DNA from: Coturnix japonica
Lineage: Eukaryota; Chordata; Aves; Galliformes; Phasianidae
Length of the DNA: 64,000 nucleotides
Assembly (NCBI RefSeq): GCF_001577835.2
Contig: NC_029521.1
Coordinates: forward strand, 24,539,527-24,603,526
Reading direction: 5' to 3'
Below the pieces are notes generated by a model that ran no database searches, was not told where the DNA came from, and saw only the letters and a list, made by a program, of their open reading frames with translations. Shown piece after piece: positions 8,946 to 21,000 of this stretch. Both the position numbers and the translations under genes were made by a program. Every line of letters starts with the position of its first letter. Position 1 is the stretch's first letter.

Positions 8946-11399
8946 GCGTGTCTCTATAGGTTTCGAAACAATACCTGCCTATAATGGGAAGAGCAGCGTT
9001 TGTTTTTCCCCAGAGATGGCTCAGATTACCAACACAACTTATCTAATGGCTTTCCCTGACACGGGATTGTAAAACTGTGTTTCTGTTGCACCAAAGTCTG
9101 CCGACTTCCCTTAGAACCAGTGGCTAACGACAAGGTGTTTCCAGCCTGATAATGAGGACGCTCTCTTTCCGTAACCGTGCCGTTTGTGGTTGTACTCGTG
9201 GTTTGTTGGAGGTGGGGAGTTGGGGGGCTGCAATACTCTGTGAGCGAGCGGGGTGTGCGTCTGGGTCCTTGGTGCAAACTGAGAGCAGCGTGGCTGCTCA
9301 CAGTGCTTTGTGAAGGGACGCTGCATCAGTGTTTCACTACTGCAATGAAAGCAGAATGCACAACTGCAGACAGAGCAACAGAAAGGCAGTGTAGAACACC
9401 TCGCGTCAGTGCAGAATGGAAGTGAAGCCGTTTTTTAGCTTTATTAGACTCTGAAGCAGAGTTAAGTTAGAAATCAGCTTCTAGGAAGAGTGCTTCCCAA
9501 GGTGAGATCTGTAGGACAGCAGCCAACAGTTTGTTTTGGAAATCATTTGTTCCTTTTTTTTTTCTTTTGAAGTCAAAGAATTTGTCTTCAGTGATTTCTA
9601 GTGATGTATTTTAAAGAGTGAAAACAATAGGAGAAGTTGTATATTTAATGCAAGAACAAAATAACAGCACTGGGGAGAAATAATCCTATTGAGCTGATTT
9701 AGCTGGAGTCTGACTGTAAGCTGCAGTTAGTGGTTTCTCCCTTGATAACAGTGGAAAGGGGTCTTTATAACACTGCAGTGGCAGGTCAGGTGCTGGGTGA
9801 GATCTGCTCTGCTACCACAGGTTGTTTTTTTACCCTGCAGACCTGGTTCATTCTGTGATTCCAGCAAATTCAGCAGGGTGCTGCAGGTGCAGGGGACAGT
9901 GGCATAGAAAAGTGGTGGCTGCATGCACAGGAGATGGGGCAGGATGGGATGGGATGGGATGGGATGGCAGCACCAACCCTTCCTCCCCATTGCTGGGTTT
10001 GACAGGGCAGGATCTGGCCCTAGCACACATGTCCTAAGACTTCAGCAGGCAATGAGTGCTTTGGGTCACTGGGGTCTCTAGGTGGGAAATTTAGGGCCAG
10101 AACATACTCAGCTCATCTTTATGAATAGCTGCATTGGGTCATCTGTTGAGAGAGCATAACGGCAGTAAGAAGGATGAAGACAAGGTGAGTGTTGCTCACT
10201 GACCACAGTTAGGCCAACTGCATGAGCACAGCGGTCAGGAGGTTTTCCCAATGATGTCTGGCCATTCAAAGACCTGCTGGGAAAGCCTGGAGCCTTCACA
10301 TTGGAGTGGTAATAGCCAGTGAAGAGGGCCCAACTGGAAGCAGATGGGTTGTGGGTCTGTCTTGCGGGGGCACCGGGGCAGTGGCATGGTGACCGTGTAG
10401 GCATGGAGGGACACATGGCTGGCATGTGTGTGAGCATGGGAAGCTGCTGTTGAGCCCATAGCACAGATTGTGCTTGGGACAGGCTGTGCTTCATGGCTGG
10501 AGAAGGAGCAAACCCACAGACAAACAGGATTGCTGAAATGATCTGGAGAAAATGAGTCAAACGCTGACAGTGTGTTGGGTTTTTTGAAGAAAGCCAGACA
10601 TGAATTAACAATTGGAGCTGCGCGTTGGAAAGTATAGGTGGCAGCACACGGCTGCACGTGTATGTGTGCAGAAAAGTCACCACCAAGAGCACAGGCCTGC
10701 AGGGAATGGAGAAAAGCAAAACAAATCCCTTCTGTGAAGGCGATGGGTGTCTATCAAGACCCAAATCATTTGATGTGAGTGCCTGAGATGTGTGTGTGTC
10801 AGGGCTGGATCCTCAAAGGCAACAGTGGCTTTCTGGCAGCATTTGCACAGCAGGATGGAGCAGCAGGCTGCAGCCCTCCAGGGTGCCTGGGTGGGAATAT
10901 GAGGTATGAAGCCCAGCTTTGCTTCTTGCTGTGTGCAGGGGGTTGAGGAAGAGTGGAGATGGATGTTTCCAAAGTCTGAATGTACTGAAGGGCTGCTTGA
11001 AAACTCACTGCACTTCAAAACTGTGACTCCAGCCATCAACTGACTGTAGATTCACACCAAGCAATAACTGATGAATCAATGAAACTGTGCCCAAAAAACG
11101 TGGCTTAAAATTATGGTCTGAGCAGCACCCACAGTACACACAGGATCTGACAGCATCAGCCATTGGCTGGTGATGCAGCATGCTCTGCTGCTTCTGCGAG
11201 CAGCTGCTTTCCCTTCTGATAGGCATGTGTTTTCAAGTAAAGGGACAACTTTTTCAGCAGCTCATTGTATTTTTCTTTGCTAAACCCTATCTGAAGTTGA
11301 CTTTTATTAATAACTTTTAAGTGGCTATTTTGCAAACCTTCCTTGTGGTACACGCTTAACTCATTTATTCTAATTTCCTGTCTAGTGGAGTGCGCTTAA
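8946..11399. other. Intergenic DNA downstream of ADRB1
   Basis: No gene seen. A pentamer repeat (GGATG, about five units) lies at 9942-9967. The 218-codon minus-strand frame at 10108-10764 begins without an ATG and matches no family I know. About 9590-9720 is AT-rich and non-repetitive. Confidence 0.5.
9942..9967. repeat. (GGATG)5 microsatellite
   Basis: Five head-to-tail GGATG units followed by a G. Short simple repeat, probably length-polymorphic. Confidence 0.9.
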
Positions 11400-12080
11400 C
11401 TTCCTTTACGTAATATATCAATTGCAGGGTTGGAAATTGTGCAGCTATGAACTACAGGAGCAGGCCTTCTTGAGGCCAAATGCGGTCAAGCATCACTGCC
11501 ACCGGCAGCAGAATTTGACCTGATAATCTAATCTTTTTGGAGAGACCATCTCCATAAGAGTATTGTTACCAGCAGTAAGTGACCTCTGTTAATGAAGCTG
11601 GAGCAATTAGTCCCATTCAGCGCTGTCAAGAAAATGTTAACCGCTAACCAACAGTTAACGCTGCTGGATAGCTTGAATAATAAGTGTTTTGTTTGTCGGT
11701 GTGTGTTAGGTGATGTGTTGGGAAATAATTATCCTTTGACTAGCAGCCAGCTTTGTGCTAATCAGAAAGGAGAAGTCATGTTCTGTTTGAAGGATTATAC
11801 CTAAAAATAGTTCTGCTACAGCCCCATCAACGAGTGAAGTGAAGCAAATTCACCCAGGCGCACACACCTTCCTAATATTTCACCCTGAGTCCTCAAAACC
11901 TTTTGTTCAGCTGGAACTTTCTGTTTGATCGTGTCAGGAGCACTAATGTGATCTCCTGGGATCGCTCTCAGCACGCTCTCCCTGAGGAGCATTCCCCTTA
12001 TGCACCACTGACTCGCTTTCACAGCCTGCCAAATTCCTCAACGCCCAGGGAGGAAGCGAGGAGTCCTCCTCTTTGGGTAA
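11400..12080. promoter_or_regulatory. Candidate conserved non-coding element or enhancer
   Basis: A stretch without simple repeats or recognised transposons. It contains a perfect MEF2 consensus (CTAAAAATAG, 11801-11810), a TGATAATCTAATC GATA-type cluster at 11521-11533, a CAATTAG homeobox core near 11605, and two GTTAAC-type motifs at 11636-11660. A MEF2/GATA/homeobox mix would suit a heart enhancer, and ADRB1 is the nearest cardiac gene. This is inference from motifs only; single motifs occur often by chance. Confidence 0.25.
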
Positions 12081-15000
12081 ACAGCTATGCGTAATGTAAG
12101 ATCAACACTATTTGTAATCATCGGCTCACGGAAGGAATCAATATGCTTTTTGTTTGCCTGCCCACTTGGAAGGAACGGCTGCAGCGGGCAGTTTGCCCTC
12201 ACCAGGGGCTGTCAGACAGGGCTGGGAAAAGCCACAAGATGGGAAAAGGATGAGAGAGGTGGTGATGGCAAGAAAACCTGTTTGCAAACGGCAAAACTGG
12301 GTGCTATGGAACCATGCTGGAGGTGTTTCCTTCCTCTGAGAAGGCCTCACAACTTCTGAAAGGGGGGCATCGAGCCGACACACACAGCAGAAACGTGATT
12401 GAAGAGGTGCCACCTGCTGCCTGGCAGCTGAAATGTGCCCCAGGCGCTCCTAAACGTTTTTGACACTTCTTGGGTAGCAGCTGTAAACCAGGCCAAGTCT
12501 GAGCAGCCCCCAACAGACACGCCATGCTGATCCTGGGGAGACTGCATCTTTGTGACTCAGAGTCCTCCCTGGCCTGGCCTCACACCACATCTGTGGTACC
12601 AACAAGGGATAGAAAACGAGAGAGTTTGGGATCATTACATAAACTGGCCTCAGCTTGCAGCAAGCATGAATTCCCTCCCCAGCCCACCGCCATCTTGTCT
12701 TGCTGGCAGCTGGCTGCATGCTCCTTCATGTTGTTGGCTGCTCGCTTTGCCCTGGCACCCAGCAGGGCTCTGCCCAGACAGGAGCTGTGCCCTGTCCTGA
12801 TGGGCATTGTGCTCAATGCTGTTAGTGCCAGCTGCAAACACACCAAATGAATAGAAAATACCCTGACCTCAAGGCCAGTAACCTGAAAGGGAAAGCAGAA
12901 GTGCACTGAGGATTCTGCCACTGCTGCAGGTAGCAGTGTGTCATGGGTATGGTGCTGTGCCTTTCCTCTCTGATCCTGTGTAATGCACCGAATCCTGTTA
13001 CCCTTAATGAGATTAAATGGGGATTTTCTCTGGTTTGGTGCTCCAGCCATCAACCACCCTTCTACACCTCCAGGCAATGATGCACCTCTCCTTGCCCCAT
13101 GTCTCTCTGGAAGCAATGCTATTCAGACTTCTCACCAAAATGGTTTTGATAATTGGTCCTAAGTGAGGGATTCAGAGAAGCCCCCAACACACTTTCTTAG
13201 CAGGGAGTGGAGAACATTCTGGCTGAAAGTTCCTAAGTGCTCCTCCAATGCCATCGTGCTCCATGCTGATCTTTTCCATGCAGCCTGAGGGCTTGAGACT
13301 GCTGTTCCCTCCAGGTTCCCCTCATTGCTGCATTCAGTGGGGTGCTCTACCCATGGTAGAGGTGGGACCTTGGATGTTCCTTCCTCAGCCCCGCTCCAGG
13401 AAGGCGAGTGTGGTGACACAAAGACATGTGCCAACCTACGCCCCTGCTCAGGATTACCAAACCAACCATTGTGCTGGGGAGGGAGGGGTGCTTCCTCTTG
13501 GACAGGAGCAGGTAAATTGGGAGACGTCCATAAAGCCACCATTGTTTAGTGTCCCGGTTGCTGTCTGAGCCCAGCTTTCAAGGAGGGATGTGATGTTTGT
13601 CTGTTCTTCCCCTAACTACTCGCTTGGGAGCCTTCAAATAAAGCCTCAATTAGCTCGCTTACGCCACTGAAAGCAGCATGGGATGAGCTGCCTGGCAGGC
13701 AGTGCCCTCACAGCTGGGTAGCAGGGAGACCTCATTGCAGCCCATGCTAAAGCATCACGTGAAACCCAACGGGGACAACCAGAAACCCTGACACAGGGCA
13801 CTGATCAGCCTGTATGGTGGCTGTTGAACAAGCCAGGCAGCCCACCTGGCTCCAGGAAGGTGGCTGCAGCACATGGAGCTAAGATGGCCACACCAAGGGT
13901 CCACTTACAGCCACTCCTCACTCTTTTCCATGGTCACCACAAAGAGGTGATTGAAAGCAGCACTCTCTAGCTTACAGGAGGTAGGATAATGAAGTGCATT
14001 AAAGTGTTCTCAGCACCAACAGACCAATAGGATTGCATAAAATATTCAGGCTTTTTGGAACTTTTAACGTAATACTCAGAGTAAGACAGCTGCAGATGCA
14101 ATAACTGCCAGTATTAATTAATTAATACAATACAACAGGTATTGTAACAGTGCTTCAGATCATCTCAAGAGCATCCACACGAGAGCTTTTGTTTCTTTTT
14201 TTGCTGCTGGTTGATTGCCAGTGAGCTGGATGCTGGGTGAGCACATCCGCAGTTTTCAGTGCCGCTCCAGTCCTATGGCATGTCCCTGCCAGCAGAGCCT
14301 ATGAAGCCATGTGAGCACCAGGCTCATGGGAGGAGAACAGGCCTTCCAGGAAAGGCTTATTTCAGCTGGTCTGCATGGGTTACAAGAACATGGGCAGCGG
14401 CATGAGGGAAATGGGAAGGTGCAGAGTGACAAGGCTGAGTTTGGTTGCAGCCCAGATTTCAATCTATTGAATGAGATCACAAGCTTTGCGTGTGGTGATG
14501 CTGCCGAAGCTGAGATCCATACGAGCATCCTTTGAACTGCTATTTTGCCTTCTCAGGGTACAGTTACATCCCAGGGAAGATCATGGGACTGACTTGTCAG
14601 CCCTAGGCAGAGCCTTGGACCGAGGGGGTTGGATGAGCAGCTCAGGTAGCTGGTGGCAGCACTAATTGTGAACTAAGCTGTCTTCAGCTTCAAGGGGGTG
14701 TCATGGCACCAAGCCACAGCCAGTGGATAAATAATTCTCCAGAATTATTCTCCTGTTTGCACAAGGTTCTGACACTGATGGGCACTGTTAGTGACTCTGA
14801 GCAATTCACACCATGTGTGTCTTATGGTGAAAGAAACATCAATGCTTTTATTCCTGTGCACTCCACTCACGCAGGAGCAAGGAATGCAATGATAAAAAGG
14901 CTGGAATAATGTCATGGATAGATTGTTTCCATTAATATATCTCATTATATAATGCTTTCATCACTTTAGAACATATCAGGTGCCTTTTAGAAACATCTGT

Positions 15001-18000
15001 ATATCACCATAATAAAGAAAGTAACTTTGCAGAGCATGCTGGGCATTGATGAGATACTTTTTAATTGCACTGGATGTGCTTATGCTTTTGCATGGTATGG
15101 ATTTCTTTGCCTTTATGTTACGAGACACTTTATAAATTAAACAGTTGAGGTTGTCAAATACATGCCATTAACAGCAGGAGCAGATAATGCGGGGTCTGTA
15201 CTGCGCCTGTCTCCAGATAAAGTCCCTGGAAGGAGAACAATGGCGCACTGAATTCCTTCTGACCTCCACTCTTTGGTGCTGCATCTCAGAAGTGAAAAAT
15301 TATCATCATTGGCATGGCTCAACCTCTCTTTGAAATGCAGTTATTTTCTACTCATACATTCCAAGTATTTTTTGTATGATATCAGCGAGAAACTTGAAAC
15401 CCCCTTTGAGGAGCAAAAGATTTCCTGCAGAACTACTGCTAAAGAAAATGGATAGATCAAGTAGTAAAGTTCAATGACTTACTTAGCATTAAATAAGAAA
15501 GAGAATAATGAATAGGATTTTGTGTGCGTGTTTTTCCTCTGCAGGGATCAGTCAGGGTAATGGGTTTGTATCGCCTTCTGCTGCTGTTCTCCCATTTAGG
15601 TGAGTTTAAAACACTGTTGCCTTTTAATTTTGCTCTCATTTCCCTACAAACCTGGTACAACTTTTAGTACACAGAGCCTTGCACACAGATGAATTTGCCA
15701 CCATTCCAGCCGGTGAGGAAAACACCCCTACATCCCATGAGGGCTCGTGGCCTGCTGCATGGACATCTGTATTTTACACTAGGTAGCTGTAAGTAGGCAA
15801 TTCGTCGCTTAGGGTGGACAGTTATTTCCTACTATTATAAGTTCAGTCTTTAGCGTCCTTCAGGAGAGACGTTATTTCCTACTGGGTTCACCAATAAGTG
15901 TCTAGGTTTCCAATCCCCCACCTTTATTTATGGGCCTTGCCAAGCATGCCGTTTTGATTTTATTGGGGAAGGAAGGGAGGGGGGTGTAGGAGGAAACTAT
16001 CACAAAACTATATAACATAAACAACTTTCTAATGTAAACTCCAAGTACTGCTTAGCAAGGAAGAAGTTAACACTTGGGGGAGGATGGGGGACTCATTAGG
16101 ACAAAGATATAAATAGCAACCCAGGAAGCTTGGGGAGGGACACAGGGAAGCAATGAGCACTGAACCCAGGTGGGTGAGGGTCTCCCTAGAAGCCCTCCTG
16201 CACTACCCTTGGGGCTGGGATCTGGTCCTCCTTGCAGCATCACAAGACTAGGGATGCTGCAACAGTATCCCCACATAACTGACTGGTTGGTTAGTGGGTA
16301 ACCCAAAATGCATTTATGTCACCCAAAGATTTCCTATGGAGACATAAGTCTCACTGCCCCTGCCTACCCCAAACCTTCCTGAGTCCCAACTTGGGAGTTG
16401 CTCTGTGTCTGCTTCAATGTTTGGAGCAGGATTTCCATTTTCCCACCAGCCTTCAAGACTCAGGCCTTTTGGCTTGTTTTTCATCTGAATGGGAAATGCA
16501 CAATGAGAAACTGTTTAAACAAGTTATAGTACAAGGAAATCTGCTGGGGTAGAGCATATTTCATTTCCAAGGAAATGATGCACTCTCCAAAAGCGCTCCT
16601 CTCAAGCACTGCAATTTAAAGTTGCAGGATAACTACTGGTGCCTTCAGAGCTTCCTGCAGCCCTGGACCACAGCGACAAAGTGCAGAGTGCCCAAGCACA
16701 CACTGCCCTGACCCACAGTTACTTGCACGGGTGGGTCCAAGTATCCTGGTGCTGGGGAAGGAAAGCCTTTGAACCATGAAGTGCCAGAGGAAATATCTTG
16801 TGCTATTTCCAGCCCTGCATTTTTACATACAAAGAGTTTCAGATCAGATGCATTTCTGAAGCTTATCTGTGTGAATATTTGACTGCTTATCCAAGCAGAA
16901 CAAAAGCCTTCAAACCTTCTGAGGTCCATCCATCATAAGCCTTATCTCCCCATGTCGCCACATGGCTCCCAGCCACTAAAAGCCTCCTGCTACCAGTGTT
17001 CTCCCACCATCTCTTCTCTCTGAGTGGATTCACAACATTACTCATGTCTCCTGCTTGGCTCCCTGCCACTCCAGTGACAGGCTCTGTGTGCAGCCAGCCA
17101 GCATCCCATCCAGATGCATCCACGATGCTCCATTGCTGCCCACTGCTTCCATCCCCAACATACATCCTGATGGAACCAGCAGGTGGGATGCTTAAGATCT
17201 TCACACCCCAAAACATCCTGGTACCATTCAGTAGCTGAGCTCAGTGCCTGAGCCTCCAGGATGCACAATGAGGGCTGAGTGAGTTCTTGGGGATGATGTT
17301 GGTGTTAGTGGCCCCATGGGTGATCCTGGCCATGTAAGACAGCAGAGTAGATGGTGTTAGGCTGAACTCGCACCCTGTGTTACTCAGCCTGGTCAGAAGA
17401 ACCTCACAGTGTGTCGTATTGCACTCACAGAGCATTTCTTACTTTGAAGTTGAGCTGGCACAAGAATTTGTCTGTAGTCTGCATTCCTTACAAAGCCATG
17501 GCCAAGAACAACAGAGTGAAGAGATTGAAAAGAGCCACCCATCCACAGCGTATCCCAGCAGGCTGGCTCAAGGCAGAGAGCAGCATCTGAGCAGGTTGTA
17601 GCTTCAAAGCTGGTACACAGCAGAAGGAATCAGAAGTCTCTGCTGCTTGGCATCGTTTGGTGCCGGCCAGCTTCTACACAACCTTCAGTATCAGGGTGGC
17701 CTATTCTGATGGGCACTGCTTTCTCATGCCCCTATTCACAACACAATCTGTCCTCTGGGCTGCTGTTGCTCTCCTCTCCATGGTTTTAATTTCTTTCTCT
17801 GTTTTGTTGGCAAGGAAGGTAAAACTAATTCCCCCTCATATATGACAATGGCAAGAATATTGTTGACTCAATATTGACTCAGTAGTATGAGGATAAATGT
17901 ATTTTTATACTGTGGTGTATGTTAAGCTATTTATAAATATTGTATCACTTCTGGGTCATCTTCAGGGTTTAAAATAAAGTCCTAATTTAAACATAATTTT

Positions 18001-21000
18001 TCAGCACTGGCAGATGTGATAAATACATTTTTGTTCCAGTAAAACCTGATTTCAACAATGTTTTGCAAAATCCATTGCAAGCTAAGGATTATTCCCTGAT
18101 TTTTTTGTCTTGTTTTGTATTCATCTCCAGTATTTAGTTTAATGCCACATTCCATTACAGAAAAACCATTTGTGACTGCAGTAATTTGTTCACCAAATCT
18201 CTGTTTAAGCAATGGGAGGATGCTCATGAGAAGAACTAGAGAGAGGAGTTAGCTCATGCCATGGGGATTTTTGGGGCAGTTACAGCATTTTTCTGCACCG
18301 CAGATGACTTAAAGACAGTTGCCACCCTTCCTTGAAGGGTCCCAGGACACTTGTCCTTCTGCTAGCACAACTGGAACGCATGTGCTTGGTCACAGCCTGA
18401 GACATGGCAGTACTTCATTAATACTGCTTTAGGAAATTGTATGTTTGTGCAATGGCTGAAGAAAGAAGATCTGTCCCTGGAGCCCCAGTGGCACACAGGA
18501 CTTACACACTCAAAGCTCCCCACTTAAATCATTCTCCCCAGTATTAAAATGGTGGCCACTTCCTTCACTCCAGATCATCCTTTTTCTTCCAAAGGCTTGT
18601 TCTCAAGCTTTGCAACTAGTCACAGAACCAGCCCTCAGGGCACTGCAACAATACACAGGAGGCAAATTTTTGGCTGTTGAGCTAACCTTGATATTCAATG
18701 TGATGCCAAAAGAAAGACAAAAAAGTGGGAAGAATGGGAGACATTCCACATCCAGAAGGTGAGGTCAAACAGGTCTCCGTCTATGGGAGGGTTGCATTTC
18801 TGTTGCTGAGCTTTCCACCAAAGTTCTAAGTCTCTCCCAAATTTCTCTGGACCTTCTCTACTTTTCCTGCTTTCCTGTGTAAACAGCTCTGAGGAAGATC
18901 TCTTTTTCTGGAAAGAAACACTTTTTTTTCCCAGTAAAATATCATCCTCTTGCATCGGTTACTATTGATTGTGGATGTAATTGCAGCAAAACAGAGCCTC
19001 TACATGTTGTGAGGTGAGCGAGGCAGATCTTGTACTTATACAGCAAAAGTACAAGGAACAATGAGCAGGAAAAACAATTTGTTCTGAAGTGCTTTAGAGC
19101 TGTTGTCTATCTTCTGAGCCCCGCATCATTCAACCCACACTGCCCACAGAGACAATGTTTGGAGAGCAGCCGTGTATGCTGGAGATGTGCAAATACTAAC
19201 ACTTGTGTCTGTGTGGAATGCCCTCCATCTGCTCAGAGCCTCCAGGTGCCAAGCTGAAATTACCTGGGAAAGGGGCATGCAGAAAAGGGAGAGATGCCTT
19301 CTGGTAGGTTGCCAAGGAGGTTGCTCAGGATGCTTTCAAGTAGACACCCAAAGGACATCATCCCCTGTGACCTTCTATGATATTCTTTTCAATGGGAACA
19401 GGTGCTGGAGGGTAATCTATTATTTTTTTGTTGGTTGTGGTTCACTTCAGCTATTGAGATTGAGCAAAGAGGATTATTAAAGCAGCAACTTGGGAGGTGA
19501 GGTTACTGGAACTGTGTCCATAGTTCTGCAGGTGTTGGTTCTAAAGGAAGACACTGGCCTTGCTGTGCAGCCAGCCCCAACCAAGGCAGTGACTGAACTG
19601 CCTGCACCAGAAGATTTCAATGGCCAAATCCTTCCTGACACCCCCTGGGGATGGAAGCTGGATCAAAGATGCAATGCTCTGCTCACATGGAGAGATGCCT
19701 CCTACAGCCGCTGCCCTTCCAATGTGGGAATAGAGTGATAGGTAGGGCAGGTTTGAGGGAACCAGCTCTGTGAAAACACAGTGTCTGTCCCTGTGTGCAC
19801 GAGGCTCATGCCTAGAGCAGGCGGCAGTATATCATTGGATTTGGTTTGGCTTTAAATCCCCAAGGTGCTGCACTCGTTGACTCCCTGCCAGTCCTCTTCC
19901 ACTGCCCTCAGTGACCAGCATGCACTTTGGTAACCCCTCAGTTCTTGCTTTGCCCTCTTGATTCTGCTGATATCCCTGGGCCCCCAGCCAGCCCTTTTTC
20001 CACCAGCGAAAGAGGAAGCATAAGGTTTGCAGCACCAGCTTTTGTGCTGTCCCTGGGTGCTCCTTTGCTCCAGGACCCATTTGACACCTAATTTCAGAAA
20101 CAGCAAAACTATTGAGCTTGGCTTCCTACTTTGTGGCAGTCTTGGCTAGAAGCTATATTTAATAACGTATTGCAAAATAAGCATATGTTGCAGAGCTGTA
20201 GGAATAGGAACAAACGACACACAGCTCAGCAAGGCTTGGAGCCGTGCTGATAAGACAATTTCCAAGAAAACGCCCAACCCTTAAATTCTACAAACTCTCT
20301 CTTCCCAGGTCAATAACCTTTTATGGGCTGAATCTTGCTGTCATCCTATGTAAAAACACAGTCAAGGCAGAACTTTCTGCAAGTGATAGCAGAGGAAGGA
20401 GAACCCATGTTCCAAAAGGGGCTTTGAAAAGTTTTTAGCATAAAAAACCCAAACACATAAGGAAAGGCAGATTTGGTAAGAGCTCTCCTGCTCTTCAGCC
20501 AGGTCTCTCTTTGCTGGGACGACATGGCCAGGCTTGGAGCCCCTCCAGGAATTCACCCCACACCTCCTCCTCTTTCCAACCCCAAACTCAGAGAGAGCCT
20601 GGATTTCTTGCAGAGGTTTTGCATAACATCCTGCAGTTCTGCTGGAGAAAATGTTGTGTGGTTCTAGTCAAGGCACCAAGAGGGGGCTGGTTAGACTCAC
20701 TCCATTGCTTGGCTCCCTTGTTTCATAGGGATTTTTAAAGGTATCACATGCAGGTGTAGGAGTTGTCACAACACAGCATGCAGCACTTTAGAGTCCAGCC
20801 AGTGTGAGTGTAAACAATTTCAGTCCCTTTTTAAAACTCTTAGGAGATGTTTCATAAACATCAAACGTGCTCAGTTTCTAAGCTGTGAGCTGCTGGCCTG
20901 CTAATCACCCTTCAGTCGGACAATCCTGATGTTCACCAGAGCCTGAAGACTGAGGGACTTAGCATCTGCTCCAGGTGGGTCAACTCAGGGATCTTGCAGG

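Noticed and set aside
10108-10764. 218-codon minus-strand frame, the longest in the intergenic region
   Set aside because: Starts with TTG rather than ATG; composition looks random (many His, Pro, Ser, Cys) and no domain is visible.
12580-13116. 178-codon minus-strand frame
   Set aside because: No recognisable motif; random-looking composition.
15780-16040. Thought of a solitary LTR relic around the 13-base repeat
   Set aside because: No clear TG...CA ends, flanking duplication or internal sequence; not enough to call.
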